Shown piece after piece: positions 1 through 5,492 of a stretch of DNA of 5,492 bases. Numbering within the stretch: position 1 is the stretch's first letter; the number at the start of each line of letters is the position of its first letter. Below the pieces are notes generated by a model, which searched no databases, was not told the origin of the DNA, and saw only the letters and a program-made list of their open reading frames with translations. Source of the stretch: UBA2040 sp047637535 (GTDB taxonomy: Bacteria; Bacteroidota; Bacteroidia; Flavobacteriales_D; Crocinitomicaceae); the NCBI GenBank assembly GCA_047637535.1, contig JBLIKY010000152.1, forward strand, positions 1-5,492, written 5' to 3'. A program made the translations under genes and the position numbers.

Positions 1-114
1 AAAGCGGGGAAATTAGCTGACGTTGCACCAACCATCCTCAACTGTATGAGCCTAGCAGCGCCTATTGAGATGGACGGAGAAACATTATTAAAAAGTCAAA
101 TTCCGTTGACGTAG
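1..114 (+). CDS. gpmI: C-terminal end of probable 2,3-bisphosphoglycerate-independent phosphoglycerate mutase (partial)
   Basis: Only the last 37 codons and the TAG stop are in the window; the gene begins to the left of it. The visible peptide contains KLADVAPTIL followed by a short hydrophobic stretch, then IEMDGETLL and a short tail. This is the conserved C-terminal pattern of GpmI (LADIAPTxLxLMG...P.EMTG..L), where the LADVAPT segment closes the phosphatase-like domain of the alkaline phosphatase superfamily. The enzyme interconverts 3- and 2-phosphoglycerate in cytosolic glycolysis and gluconeogenesis, using two Mn2+ ions and no bisphosphoglycerate cofactor. The metal ligands and active-site Ser lie outside the window, so the call rests on the tail alone. 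One small deviation is MDGE where MTGK or similar is common. Another alkaline-phosphatase-superfamily enzyme is possible but less likely. The stop codon lies inside the end of the convergent neighbour, with 19 bp shared. Confidence 0.8.
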   Translation, partial: KAGKLADVAPTILNCMSLAAPIEMDGETLLKSQIPLT

Positions 115-983
115 TATTCGTATTCAACAACTCTGAGAATTGAAATAAAATTACTTCCGGCTTCTTGTTCGAGTACTGCTGTCAACAACTGTGATTCTTC
201 GTTAAAGATGAACTGAAATTCTTTAATAAAAACCTCATTAGAATATATTTTTTTCTCTTTTATATTTCCATTTTCATCGTACAAATAGGTTTCCTTTTCT
301 TTGGGAACCACGTCACCTGTCGCTTTAAATGTCTGTAGAGATAATATCCCTTTTGATTGGTATTCGTATTCGCGAATATAACCTTGGTTGGTGGTGATAA
401 ACCTTTCTTCTCGCTTGGTGACATTACCTTCTTCGTCGTAAGTAATTGTTTCTTTTTTATAGGGAATGCCAACACTATTTAGTACAATTTTTGTTTCGTT
501 GTCAACATACTCAAATGACTCTCGTTTCAATAAGCTAGTGTGCAGAATTCCGTCATTATCATATGCTTGACGGAATACTTCGATTAATGACTTACGATTT
601 AAAGAATCATACATTGTCGATTCATAATTCCAAGAAAACTGATCACCATACCTATGATTGATTAATAACCCTGATGAGTTATAAAAATATTTATGCCTGA
701 CGGTATCGTAACTTCCGTCGTCTTTTTTTGTTTCATAAGAAGAAATCAACCTGCCCAGCGTGTCAAAATTCCAAACTTGCCAATAATCAGTTCTCTCGAA
801 AGGCTTACCTGGTTTTTTATACGAATATCTACCTGCAATACACTTAAGTTGTTTTGACTTAATAAACGACCTCGAAAAAAATGGATCCTGAGTATATACC
901 TCTCCGTGTGAGTTGGTCAACAATTGTGCATCCAAACTAGAAGCACATAAAAACGAAATAAGAAAAACCAGGATTTTATTCAT
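96..983 (-). CDS. Secreted protein with degenerate YD/RHS-like repeats, function unknown
   Basis: This 295-residue protein begins with a clear signal peptide: MNK, a hydrophobic core at residues 4-15, then SSLDA|Q with likely signal peptidase I cleavage after Ala19. Gln at +1 is the common Bacteroidota pattern. There is no other membrane segment. The mature part is made of degenerate units with an aromatic-rich strand, a D/N-x-x-G-type turn and a second strand. They start near residues 71 (WNFDTLGRLISSY), 99 (YFYNSSGLLINHRY), 124, 159, 181 (TYDEEGNVTKREERF), 206, 233 (YLYDENGNIKEKKIY) and 257, about 22-35 residues apart. These resemble YD repeats of the RHS family, which form beta-rich shells or carbohydrate-binding surfaces. 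The protein is far too short for an RHS toxin, and no toxin or sorting domain is visible. It probably lies in the periplasm or outside the cell. The start is set by the signal peptide; AAAGG sits only 2 nt upstream of the ATG. The specific function is not recognisable. Confidence 0.85.
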   Translation of the reverse strand: MNKILVFLISFLCASSLDAQLLTNSHGEVYTQDPFFSRSFIKSKQLKCIAGRYSYKKPGKPFERTDYWQVWNFDTLGRLISSYETKKDDGSYDTVRHKYFYNSSGLLINHRYGDQFSWNYESTMYDSLNRKSLIEVFRQAYDNDGILHTSLLKRESFEYVDNETKIVLNSVGIPYKKETITYDEEGNVTKREERFITTNQGYIREYEYQSKGILSLQTFKATGDVVPKEKETYLYDENGNIKEKKIYSNEVFIKEFQFIFNEESQLLTAVLEQEAGSNFISILRVVEYEYYVNGI

Positions 984-1128
984 CGCCTTTGTAATACGTG
1001 GACATCGACTCTGGGTTTCAATTTTTCTTAGATATTTAAAATAACCAAAAAAACTTGATTAAAAACGTAACATTCAACCTCTAAACACCGTTACAGTAAT
1101 AGGTTCACAATTATACCTATCAAAGAAA
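984..1128. promoter_or_regulatory. Divergent intergenic region between the YD-repeat gene and the asmA-like gene
   Basis: These 145 bp separate two divergently transcribed start codons, so promoters for both genes are expected here. The stretch is very AT-rich, especially around 1021-1065. I looked for the Bacteroidota pattern TTTG/TTG, about 19 bp, TAnnTTTG on both strands and found no good match. The nearest is TAATTGTG on the reverse strand (1113-1106), which has no well-placed upstream element. No small ORF or RNA gene is evident. The assignment as a promoter region is therefore positional, not motif-based. Confidence 0.5.
1099..1120. repeat. Inverted repeat just upstream of the asmA-like start
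   Basis: ATAGGT (1099-1104) is followed after 10 nt by its exact reverse complement ACCTAT (1115-1120), ending 8 nt before the ATG at 1129. Nearby is the short palindrome TTACAGTAA (1091-1099). The arms are short and AT-rich, so the dyad could be an operator, a weak 5'-UTR hairpin near the ribosome-binding region, or chance. Confidence 0.3.
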
Positions 1129-3792
1129 ATGACGGCAATTATCAAAAAATCTCTTAAATGGATCAAATGGACAGCTCTTGTTGTACTACTGATCGTAGGT
1201 ACGATCTCCACGGGGATATACCTTATGAAGGATAAGATAATTAATCAAGCTGTTATTGAATTAAACAAAAACCTTAACTCACCTGTTGATGTTAAGGAGA
1301 TCGATCTTAGTTTTTGGTCTTCTTTCCCAATGGTCAGCATTGATTTGAAAGATGTACTAATTCACGATGCCGGAACTACGAATAAAAAAGACACCTTATT
1401 TTATTCTGAATTGGTTCGTTTAAAACTAAATGCCATTGATGCTTTCAATAAAAAATATGAAGTAAAAGTAATAGATGTAAAACCGGGTTATGCGCATATC
1501 AAATTCTTTAAGAATGGGACGGTTAATTACGATATTGTAAAGCCAAGCGAACAAAATAACCCATCTCCATTTATTCTTTCTTTAAATAAGGTGAATCTTA
1601 GTGATTTTAAGTTTGATTATTCCAATTACATAAGTGGACAAAAAATAAAGTCTCAATTAAATTATACTTCTCTCGCAGGTAAGTTTTCTGACCAAAAAAT
1701 GACGGTTTCGGTTGAAAGTGATTTAAAAGTATTCTCTGTTTTCAATAAGGGTACTCGACTTCTGAAGAATCAAAATTCGACTTTTGATATATTAGTAAAT
1801 GTTGATAAGGTTGCAGAACAGACAACCATAAATTCTGCTCCGATTCAAATTGCGAACTTGCCTTTTGTAATCGATCTAAAGGCGAATCAGAATGTTATTG
1901 ATTTTAAATTGACGTCTGATAAAGTTAAGATACAAGATGTGGTTAATACTGTCGAACATGCAAGCCTAAAAAACATTAGTGATTACCAAGGAGCAGGAAT
2001 AGTTACTCTCGATTTTAGCTACTTGGAAAACAAGTCTGCGTCAATTGACCCTGTCATTAATTGTAAGTTAAAGGTTGAAAACGGTGAATTGACAGAACCG
2101 ATAAAAAAATCAAAAATCACTCAGCTCAACGTCATTGCCGAGTATACGAATAAAGACGAAAGACAACGAGAAAGTTTACGTTTAAAAAAATTAAACTTTT
2201 CAACCTTAGCCGGTCCTTTTGAAAGCGAACTAAATATTGAAGAATTTGACGCTCCTCATTTATACGGAAAAGCGAAAGGTCAAATCGATTTACAGATTCT
2301 TTTTGACATTTTCCCAATGGAGGAAATACAAAGAATAGCTGGAAACATTCAAGTCAACTCTAATTTCGATGTTAAAAAACTTCCTAACGACTGGATCATC
2401 AATGATTGCGATGGAAACTTAGTTTTTAATCAAGTACAACTTCAACTCAAAGAAGACAAACGCTTTTTTGATCACATAACAGGAATTATAGCACTTAATA
2501 AAGATCAAGCAGAGATTACAGACCTTACTTTGACGGTTGGCAAGTCCGATTTACGAATTAACGGTAGAATTGCTTCAATACAAAATTACATTAACAAGAA
2601 AGGTTCACTGATCGCACAAGTCGATATCAAAAGTGCCTTCTTAGACGTTCAGGATTTTTCTTCGGCTACTAAAGAAAAGGAAATTGCAGATGGTCGAAAC
2701 TTCTTGCTTCCAAACGATATAACTGCAGACGTGTCTTTGTTTACTAATAATTTGACCTACGAGAATCATCAGTTTAAATCCTTGAAAACTGACCTTTCCA
2801 TCAATCAACGGGTGATGTTATTCCAAAACTTAAGTCTACAAAACGCCCAAGCCAATATTGATGGTTATGTAAGAATTGAAGAAAGAAATCCTGAGGTTTT
2901 TACGATAAGTTCGATAGCCCACTCAAAAAATATCGCCTTTAAACCACTATTTAAGGAATGGAACAATTTCGAACAAGAAGTAATCCAATCTGAAAACATC
3001 GATGGTTTGGCAGAAATTGAACTTAATTTCACAGCCCCTTTTGATATTCGTTCTGGAATTGACAAAAACGCACTCGTATCGACAATTAAAATTAAAATTC
3101 TCGATGGTAAACTTAAAAATGTCGGTGCATTTAAATCTATCACTGAAAGCTTAAGTGCCAGCAAGGCAACACGACTGATTCTTAAAGAAAAAAACATTGA
3201 AAATTTCGAGAATCAACTTCTTAATTTGCAGTTTGCCGAATTGGAAAACACAATAATTATTCAAGATGGGAGAGTTACAATTCCACAAATGACTATTAGT
3301 TCAAATGCCATAACGGTCAACATTGCCGGAACCCATGATTTTGACAACCAAGTGGATTATCGATTAGACTTTAATCTTCGCGACATCAAAAAAACAGTCA
3401 CACAAACGGAGTTTGGCGAGGTTGTAGATGATGGAACAGGGCTACGTCTTTTTGTGAGAATGTTCGGACCACTTGACAACCCAACGGTCAAATGGGATCA
3501 AATGGCAAGAAGAGAAATTGCTAAGGCCACTTTGGAGGCTGAAAAAAAGACGGCAAAAGAAATACTGAAATCTGAATTCGGACTTTACAAAAACGATGAT
3601 ACCATAAAGGCATTTGTTGCAAAAGAAGCTGCCCCTAAAGAAAGAATAAAAGTAGATTTTGATCCATCAGCCGAACCTATCCCAGAAGTTGTGCCAAAAA
3701 AGAAAACGGGTAAGGTGGGCAAAACACTTCAAAAGTGGAAAGAAGAAGCAGAATCTAAATCCAAAGAGAAGTTCGACATAGATGCCAAATAA
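1129..3792 (+). CDS. AsmA-like family membrane-anchored envelope protein
   Basis: This 887-residue protein has a basic N-terminus (KKSLKWIKW), one membrane helix at about residues 14-33, then a very long region rich in alternating beta-strand patterns, presumably periplasmic. Directly after the helix come the AsmA hallmarks: a short amphipathic segment, then LSFWSSFPMVSIDLKDV at about residues 60-76, matching the family's FPxVSL-type signature. The C-terminal AsmA region is also present: AGTHDFDNQVDYRLDFNL (about 733-750) and MFGPLDNPTVKWD (about 778-790). Next is a charged helix (about 791-817) ending KSEFGLYK, then a Lys/Glu/Pro-rich tail to residue 887. AsmA-like proteins, related to TamB and YhdP, form lipid-groove bridges linked to phospholipid transport and outer-membrane integrity; this role is inferred from family. 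The ATG at 1129 is preceded by an A-rich stretch (CAAAGAAA), not a true Shine-Dalgarno site. The reading frame is intact. The dus gene follows after 45 bp but has its own promoter. Confidence 0.88.
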   Translation: MTAIIKKSLKWIKWTALVVLLIVGTISTGIYLMKDKIINQAVIELNKNLNSPVDVKEIDLSFWSSFPMVSIDLKDVLIHDAGTTNKKDTLFYSELVRLKLNAIDAFNKKYEVKVIDVKPGYAHIKFFKNGTVNYDIVKPSEQNNPSPFILSLNKVNLSDFKFDYSNYISGQKIKSQLNYTSLAGKFSDQKMTVSVESDLKVFSVFNKGTRLLKNQNSTFDILVNVDKVAEQTTINSAPIQIANLPFVIDLKANQNVIDFKLTSDKVKIQDVVNTVEHASLKNISDYQGAGIVTLDFSYLENKSASIDPVINCKLKVENGELTEPIKKSKITQLNVIAEYTNKDERQRESLRLKKLNFSTLAGPFESELNIEEFDAPHLYGKAKGQIDLQILFDIFPMEEIQRIAGNIQVNSNFDVKKLPNDWIINDCDGNLVFNQVQLQLKEDKRFFDHITGIIALNKDQAEITDLTLTVGKSDLRINGRIASIQNYINKKGSLIAQVDIKSAFLDVQDFSSATKEKEIADGRNFLLPNDITADVSLFTNNLTYENHQFKSLKTDLSINQRVMLFQNLSLQNAQANIDGYVRIEERNPEVFTISSIAHSKNIAFKPLFKEWNNFEQEVIQSENIDGLAEIELNFTAPFDIRSGIDKNALVSTIKIKILDGKLKNVGAFKSITESLSASKATRLILKEKNIENFENQLLNLQFAELENTIIIQDGRVTIPQMTISSNAITVNIAGTHDFDNQVDYRLDFNLRDIKKTVTQTEFGEVVDDGTGLRLFVRMFGPLDNPTVKWDQMARREIAKATLEAEKKTAKEILKSEFGLYKNDDTIKAFVAKEAAPKERIKVDFDPSAEPIPEVVPKKKTGKVGKTLQKWKEEAESKSKEKFDIDAK

Positions 3793-3811
3793 TTGCAATT
3801 TGACTTCAAAT
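3791..3811. repeat. Two overlapping dyads over the -33 region of the dus promoter
   Basis: AATTGCAATT (3791-3800) is a perfect 10-bp palindrome that overlaps the asmA-like stop codon. ATTTGA-CT-TCAAAT (3798-3811) is a second dyad with 6-bp arms and a 2-bp centre. The second covers the TTTG -33 element (3799-3802) and the first overlaps its first two bases. The position would suit an operator for a dimeric regulator, but AT-rich DNA yields such dyads by chance and no regulator gene is nearby. Confidence 0.25.
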
Positions 3812-3829
3812 AAAAATGAGGTATCTTTG
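3799..3829 (+). promoter_or_regulatory. Bacteroidota-type promoter for dus (-33 TTTG, -7 TATCTTTG)
   Basis: TTTG at 3799-3802 and TATCTTTG at 3822-3829 are separated by exactly 19 bp. This matches in full the known Bacteroidota housekeeping sigma consensus (TTTG or TTG, about 19 bp, TAnnTTTG). Transcription would begin a few bases after the -7 box, at about 3833-3836. The dus ATG is at 3838, so the predicted 5' leader is only about 2-5 nt and has no room for a ribosome-binding site. The promoter lies wholly in the 45-bp gap after the asmA-like stop codon. Confidence 0.8.
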
Positions 3830-3837
3830 CACTCAGA

Positions 3838-4830
3838 ATGGTAAAAATACGAGATATCGAATTGGGTGAATTCCCTTTATTACTGGCTCCCATGGAGGAT
3901 GTCAGTGATCCCCCTTTTAGAGCATTGTGTAAAAAACACGGAGCTGACTTGATGTACACCGAATTTATTTCTTCTGAAGGATTAATTAGAGACGCTGCTA
4001 AGTCTGTGATGAAGATGGACATTTACGAATACGAAAGACCTGTCGGAATTCAGATTTTTGGTTACCAAATTGAATCTATGATTCAGGCAACTAAGATTAT
4101 CGAGCGAACAAACCCAGACATCATAGACATCAACTACGGTTGCCCGGTAAAAAAAGTAGCTTGTAAAGGAGCAGGTGCTGGAATTCTTCAAGACATTCCC
4201 AAAATGGTCAGGATGACTGAAGCCATTGTTAAAGCCACTAACCTACCCGTTACTGTTAAAACAAGATTGGGTTGGGACGACGAATCCAAATACATTGTTG
4301 AGACTGCCGAGAGATTGCAAGACGTGGGAATTGAAGCCATATCGATACACGGTCGTACTCGTAAGCAAATGTATAAGGGTGAAGCAGATTGGTCTTTAAT
4401 TGGAGATGTCAAAAACAACCCTAGAATGCACATTCCTGTTTTTGGGAATGGTGATATAAATAGTCCGGAAAAAGTAATCGAGTACAAAAACAAATTTGGC
4501 GTTGATGGCATTATGATAGGTCGAGCGAGTATCGGTTATCCTTGGTTTTTTAATGAAGTAAAACACTTTATGAAGCACGGAACCCACTTGCCGCCTCCGG
4601 GAATTAAAGAAAGAGTCGATATCGCAAAAGAACACCTCCAAATGAGTATCGATTGGAAGGGTGAAACATTAGGCATAGCCGAAATGAAAAGACACTACAC
4701 CAATTACTTTAAAGGCATCTCTCATTTTAAAGAATGGCGCACCAAATTGGTGACCTCATTTGAGTTAAATGAAATCATAGAAACTTTAGATTACATCGAA
4801 AAAAATGCCGCCAATTTTGAATTGGTTTAA
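3838..4830 (+). CDS. dusB: tRNA-dihydrouridine synthase, DusB/NifR3 group
   Basis: This 330-residue cytosolic flavoenzyme reduces specific uridines in the tRNA D-loop to dihydrouridine using FMN and NAD(P)H. Visible family marks in order are: LAPMEDVSDPPFR (16-28), the FMN-binding start of the TIM barrel; the YTEFISSEGL segment (40-49); INYGCPVKKV (98-107) with the catalytic Cys at residue 102; VKTRLGW (140-146); ISIHGRTRKQMYKG (168-181) with His171 and Arg173; VFGNGDI (201-207) and DGIMIGRASIGYPWFF (223-238), which hold the FMN phosphate. A helical tRNA-binding domain follows (about 245-330). Length and start fit DusB proteins, which begin a few residues before the LAPM motif. All key residues are present. 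DusB is the best-fitting subgroup by overall sequence, but which uridine it modifies cannot be read from sequence, since specificity differs between lineages. A dedicated promoter ends only 8 nt before the ATG and there is no Shine-Dalgarno sequence. Confidence 0.95.
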   Translation: MVKIRDIELGEFPLLLAPMEDVSDPPFRALCKKHGADLMYTEFISSEGLIRDAAKSVMKMDIYEYERPVGIQIFGYQIESMIQATKIIERTNPDIIDINYGCPVKKVACKGAGAGILQDIPKMVRMTEAIVKATNLPVTVKTRLGWDDESKYIVETAERLQDVGIEAISIHGRTRKQMYKGEADWSLIGDVKNNPRMHIPVFGNGDINSPEKVIEYKNKFGVDGIMIGRASIGYPWFFNEVKHFMKHGTHLPPPGIKERVDIAKEHLQMSIDWKGETLGIAEMKRHYTNYFKGISHFKEWRTKLVTSFELNEIIETLDYIEKNAANFELV

Positions 4831-4931
4831 CTATTATTTTCTTCAACTTTCATAAAGCCTCCTCCTCAACAGATTTGTACTGGTAAGAATGCAGATTATT
4901 CTTAACTTTAATCTTCATAAAAATCAAGAGA
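4831..4931 (+). promoter_or_regulatory. Intergenic region before paaZ with a possible -7 box
   Basis: These 101 bp separate the dus stop from the paaZ ATG. TAACTTTA at 4903-4910 matches TAnnTTTG in all but the last base and lies 21 bp before the ATG. No good -33 element sits 19 bp upstream of it (only TGG at 4881-4883; TTTG at 4874-4877 is about 25 bp away), so this is a weak promoter candidate. AGAG at 4927-4930 lies too close to the ATG to be a normal Shine-Dalgarno site. I see no intrinsic terminator for dus: there is no GC-rich hairpin followed by a T-run. Confidence 0.4.
4884..4904. repeat. Inverted repeat overlapping the possible paaZ -7 box
   Basis: TAAGAAT (4884-4890) and its exact reverse complement ATTCTTA (4898-4904) flank a 7-nt centre. 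The right arm overlaps the first two bases of the candidate -7 box at 4903-4910. Phenylacetate genes are often controlled by a repressor that releases on binding phenylacetyl-CoA, so an operator here would make sense. The motif is not one I recognise, and it is AT-rich enough to be chance. Confidence 0.35.
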
Positions 4932-5492
4932 ATGCAACGATATCAAAGCTATGCGCTAGGTCAATGGATTGACGGAAAAGGCACAGAAACTAACCTATAC
5001 AATGCCATTAACGGCGATAAAATTGGTGAAACATCCAGTGTTGGCCTTGATTACAAAGCCATGAGTGAATACGCTGTGAAAAACGGCGGGTACAAGTTGC
5101 GAAAAATGACTTTCCAAGAACGAGGAAGAATGCTCAAAGCATTGGCCCTGTTTTTAATGGAAAAGAAAGTCAAATATTATGAAGTAAGTGCCTTAACTGG
5201 TGCAACAAAAGTAGACTCTTGGATAGATATTGAAGGTGGAATAGGAAATCTTTTTGCCAATGCTACTTTAAGAAAACAATTCCCTGATTTACCTTATAAT
5301 GTTGACGGTTCGGCCGCTGCTTTATCAAAAAATGGGACTTTTATCGGACACCATATCATGGTCCCTAAAGAAGGTGTCGCTATCCATATCAACGCATTTA
5401 ATTTTCCGATTTGGGGAATGCTCGAGAAAATTGCTGTCAACATGATGGCCGGCGTTCCATCTATCGTTAAACCGTCAGAATATACGTGCTTC
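4932..5492 (+). CDS. paaZ: Phenylacetate-degradation bifunctional protein PaaZ, N-terminal part (partial)
   Basis: The first 187 codons are present; the frame is open to the right edge. PaaZ opens the oxepin-CoA ring with its C-terminal MaoC-like hydratase domain and oxidises the resulting semialdehyde with its N-terminal NADP-dependent aldehyde dehydrogenase domain, in the cytosolic aerobic phenylacetyl-CoA pathway. Only the start of the dehydrogenase domain is visible. It tracks the E. coli protein as I remember it: an ALGQWIDGKG-type opening (8-17), LRKMTFQERGRMLKAL (56-71), SALTGATKVDSWIDIEGG (86-103), then VAIHINAFNFPIWGMLEK (149-166) and IVKPSE (178-183), the cofactor-binding start of the aldehyde dehydrogenase fold. 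The catalytic Cys and Glu and the MaoC domain lie beyond the window. E. coli PaaZ has 681 residues, so roughly a quarter is seen. The start at 4932 aligns with the usual N-terminus. Other paa genes are not in view. Confidence 0.92.
   Translation, partial: MQRYQSYALGQWIDGKGTETNLYNAINGDKIGETSSVGLDYKAMSEYAVKNGGYKLRKMTFQERGRMLKALALFLMEKKVKYYEVSALTGATKVDSWIDIEGGIGNLFANATLRKQFPDLPYNVDGSAAALSKNGTFIGHHIMVPKEGVAIHINAFNFPIWGMLEKIAVNMMAGVPSIVKPSEYTCF

Noticed and set aside
260..475. Second reverse-strand frame of 71 codons inside the YD-repeat gene
   Set aside because: It is a shifted frame on the same strand as the 295-residue protein. The larger frame has the signal peptide and repeats, and the small one has no motif.
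936..983. Possible lipoprotein signal in the YD-repeat protein (Cys13 in the signal peptide)
   Set aside because: The residues before the Cys (SFL) do not make a good lipobox and the Cys lies within the hydrophobic core. The later LDA|Q site fits signal peptidase I better.
2865..3197. Reverse-strand open frame of 110 codons inside the asmA-like gene
   Set aside because: It lies fully antisense to a well-supported coding region, has no recognisable motif or start signal, and its composition is what the complement of the sense codons would give.
3729..4022. Reverse-strand open frame of 97 codons across the asmA-like end and dus start
   Set aside because: It runs through the dus promoter and the conserved FMN-binding region of dus on the other strand; no domain or start signal supports it.
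4188..4641. Reverse-strand open frames antisense to dus (4511-4188 and 4641-4396)
   Set aside because: They overlap each other and mirror conserved dus codons; their translations show no family resemblance.
4831..4931. Intrinsic terminator after dus
   Set aside because: The only hairpin (4884-4904) is AT-rich and is not followed by a T-run; no GC-rich stem is present.
1..5492. Mobile element, CRISPR array, defence or novel multi-gene system
   Set aside because: There are no transposase or integrase features, no regularly spaced direct repeats and no toxin-antitoxin-like gene pair. The genes are ordinary chromosomal ones from unrelated pathways.

Overview
The window is AT-rich, chromosomal-looking DNA that most likely comes from a member of Bacteroidota, probably of the flavobacterial type. 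This rests on the protein sequences, on start codons without convincing Shine-Dalgarno sites, on a secreted protein whose signal peptide ends in Ala-Gln, and on one very clear Bacteroidota-type promoter (TTTG, 19 bp, TATCTTTG). No rRNA, tRNA, CRISPR array, insertion sequence or phage gene is visible.

Layout, left to right. The window opens with the last 37 codons of a forward gene that looks like cofactor-independent phosphoglycerate mutase (gpmI, 1-114). Its end overlaps by 19 bp the end of a convergent reverse gene (983-96) for a 295-residue secreted protein built of degenerate YD/RHS-like repeats. A 145-bp divergent intergenic region separates this from a long forward gene (1129-3792) for an AsmA-like, membrane-anchored envelope protein of 887 residues. 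After 45 bp, which hold the strong promoter, comes a tRNA-dihydrouridine synthase of the DusB/NifR3 group (3838-4830). After another 101 bp comes the first 187 codons of paaZ, the ring-opening hydrolase/aldehyde dehydrogenase of aerobic phenylacetate breakdown (from 4932, running off the right edge).

The genes belong to different processes: glycolysis, cell surface, envelope maintenance, tRNA modification and aromatic catabolism. They do not look like one functional system. asmA-like, dus and paaZ are co-directional, but the dedicated promoter before dus and the gap before paaZ suggest largely separate transcription. The points most worth a second look are the dus promoter, which predicts an almost leaderless mRNA; the dyads near the starts of asmA-like, dus and paaZ; and the uncharacterised secreted repeat protein. 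I found nothing that supports a previously undescribed multi-gene system here.
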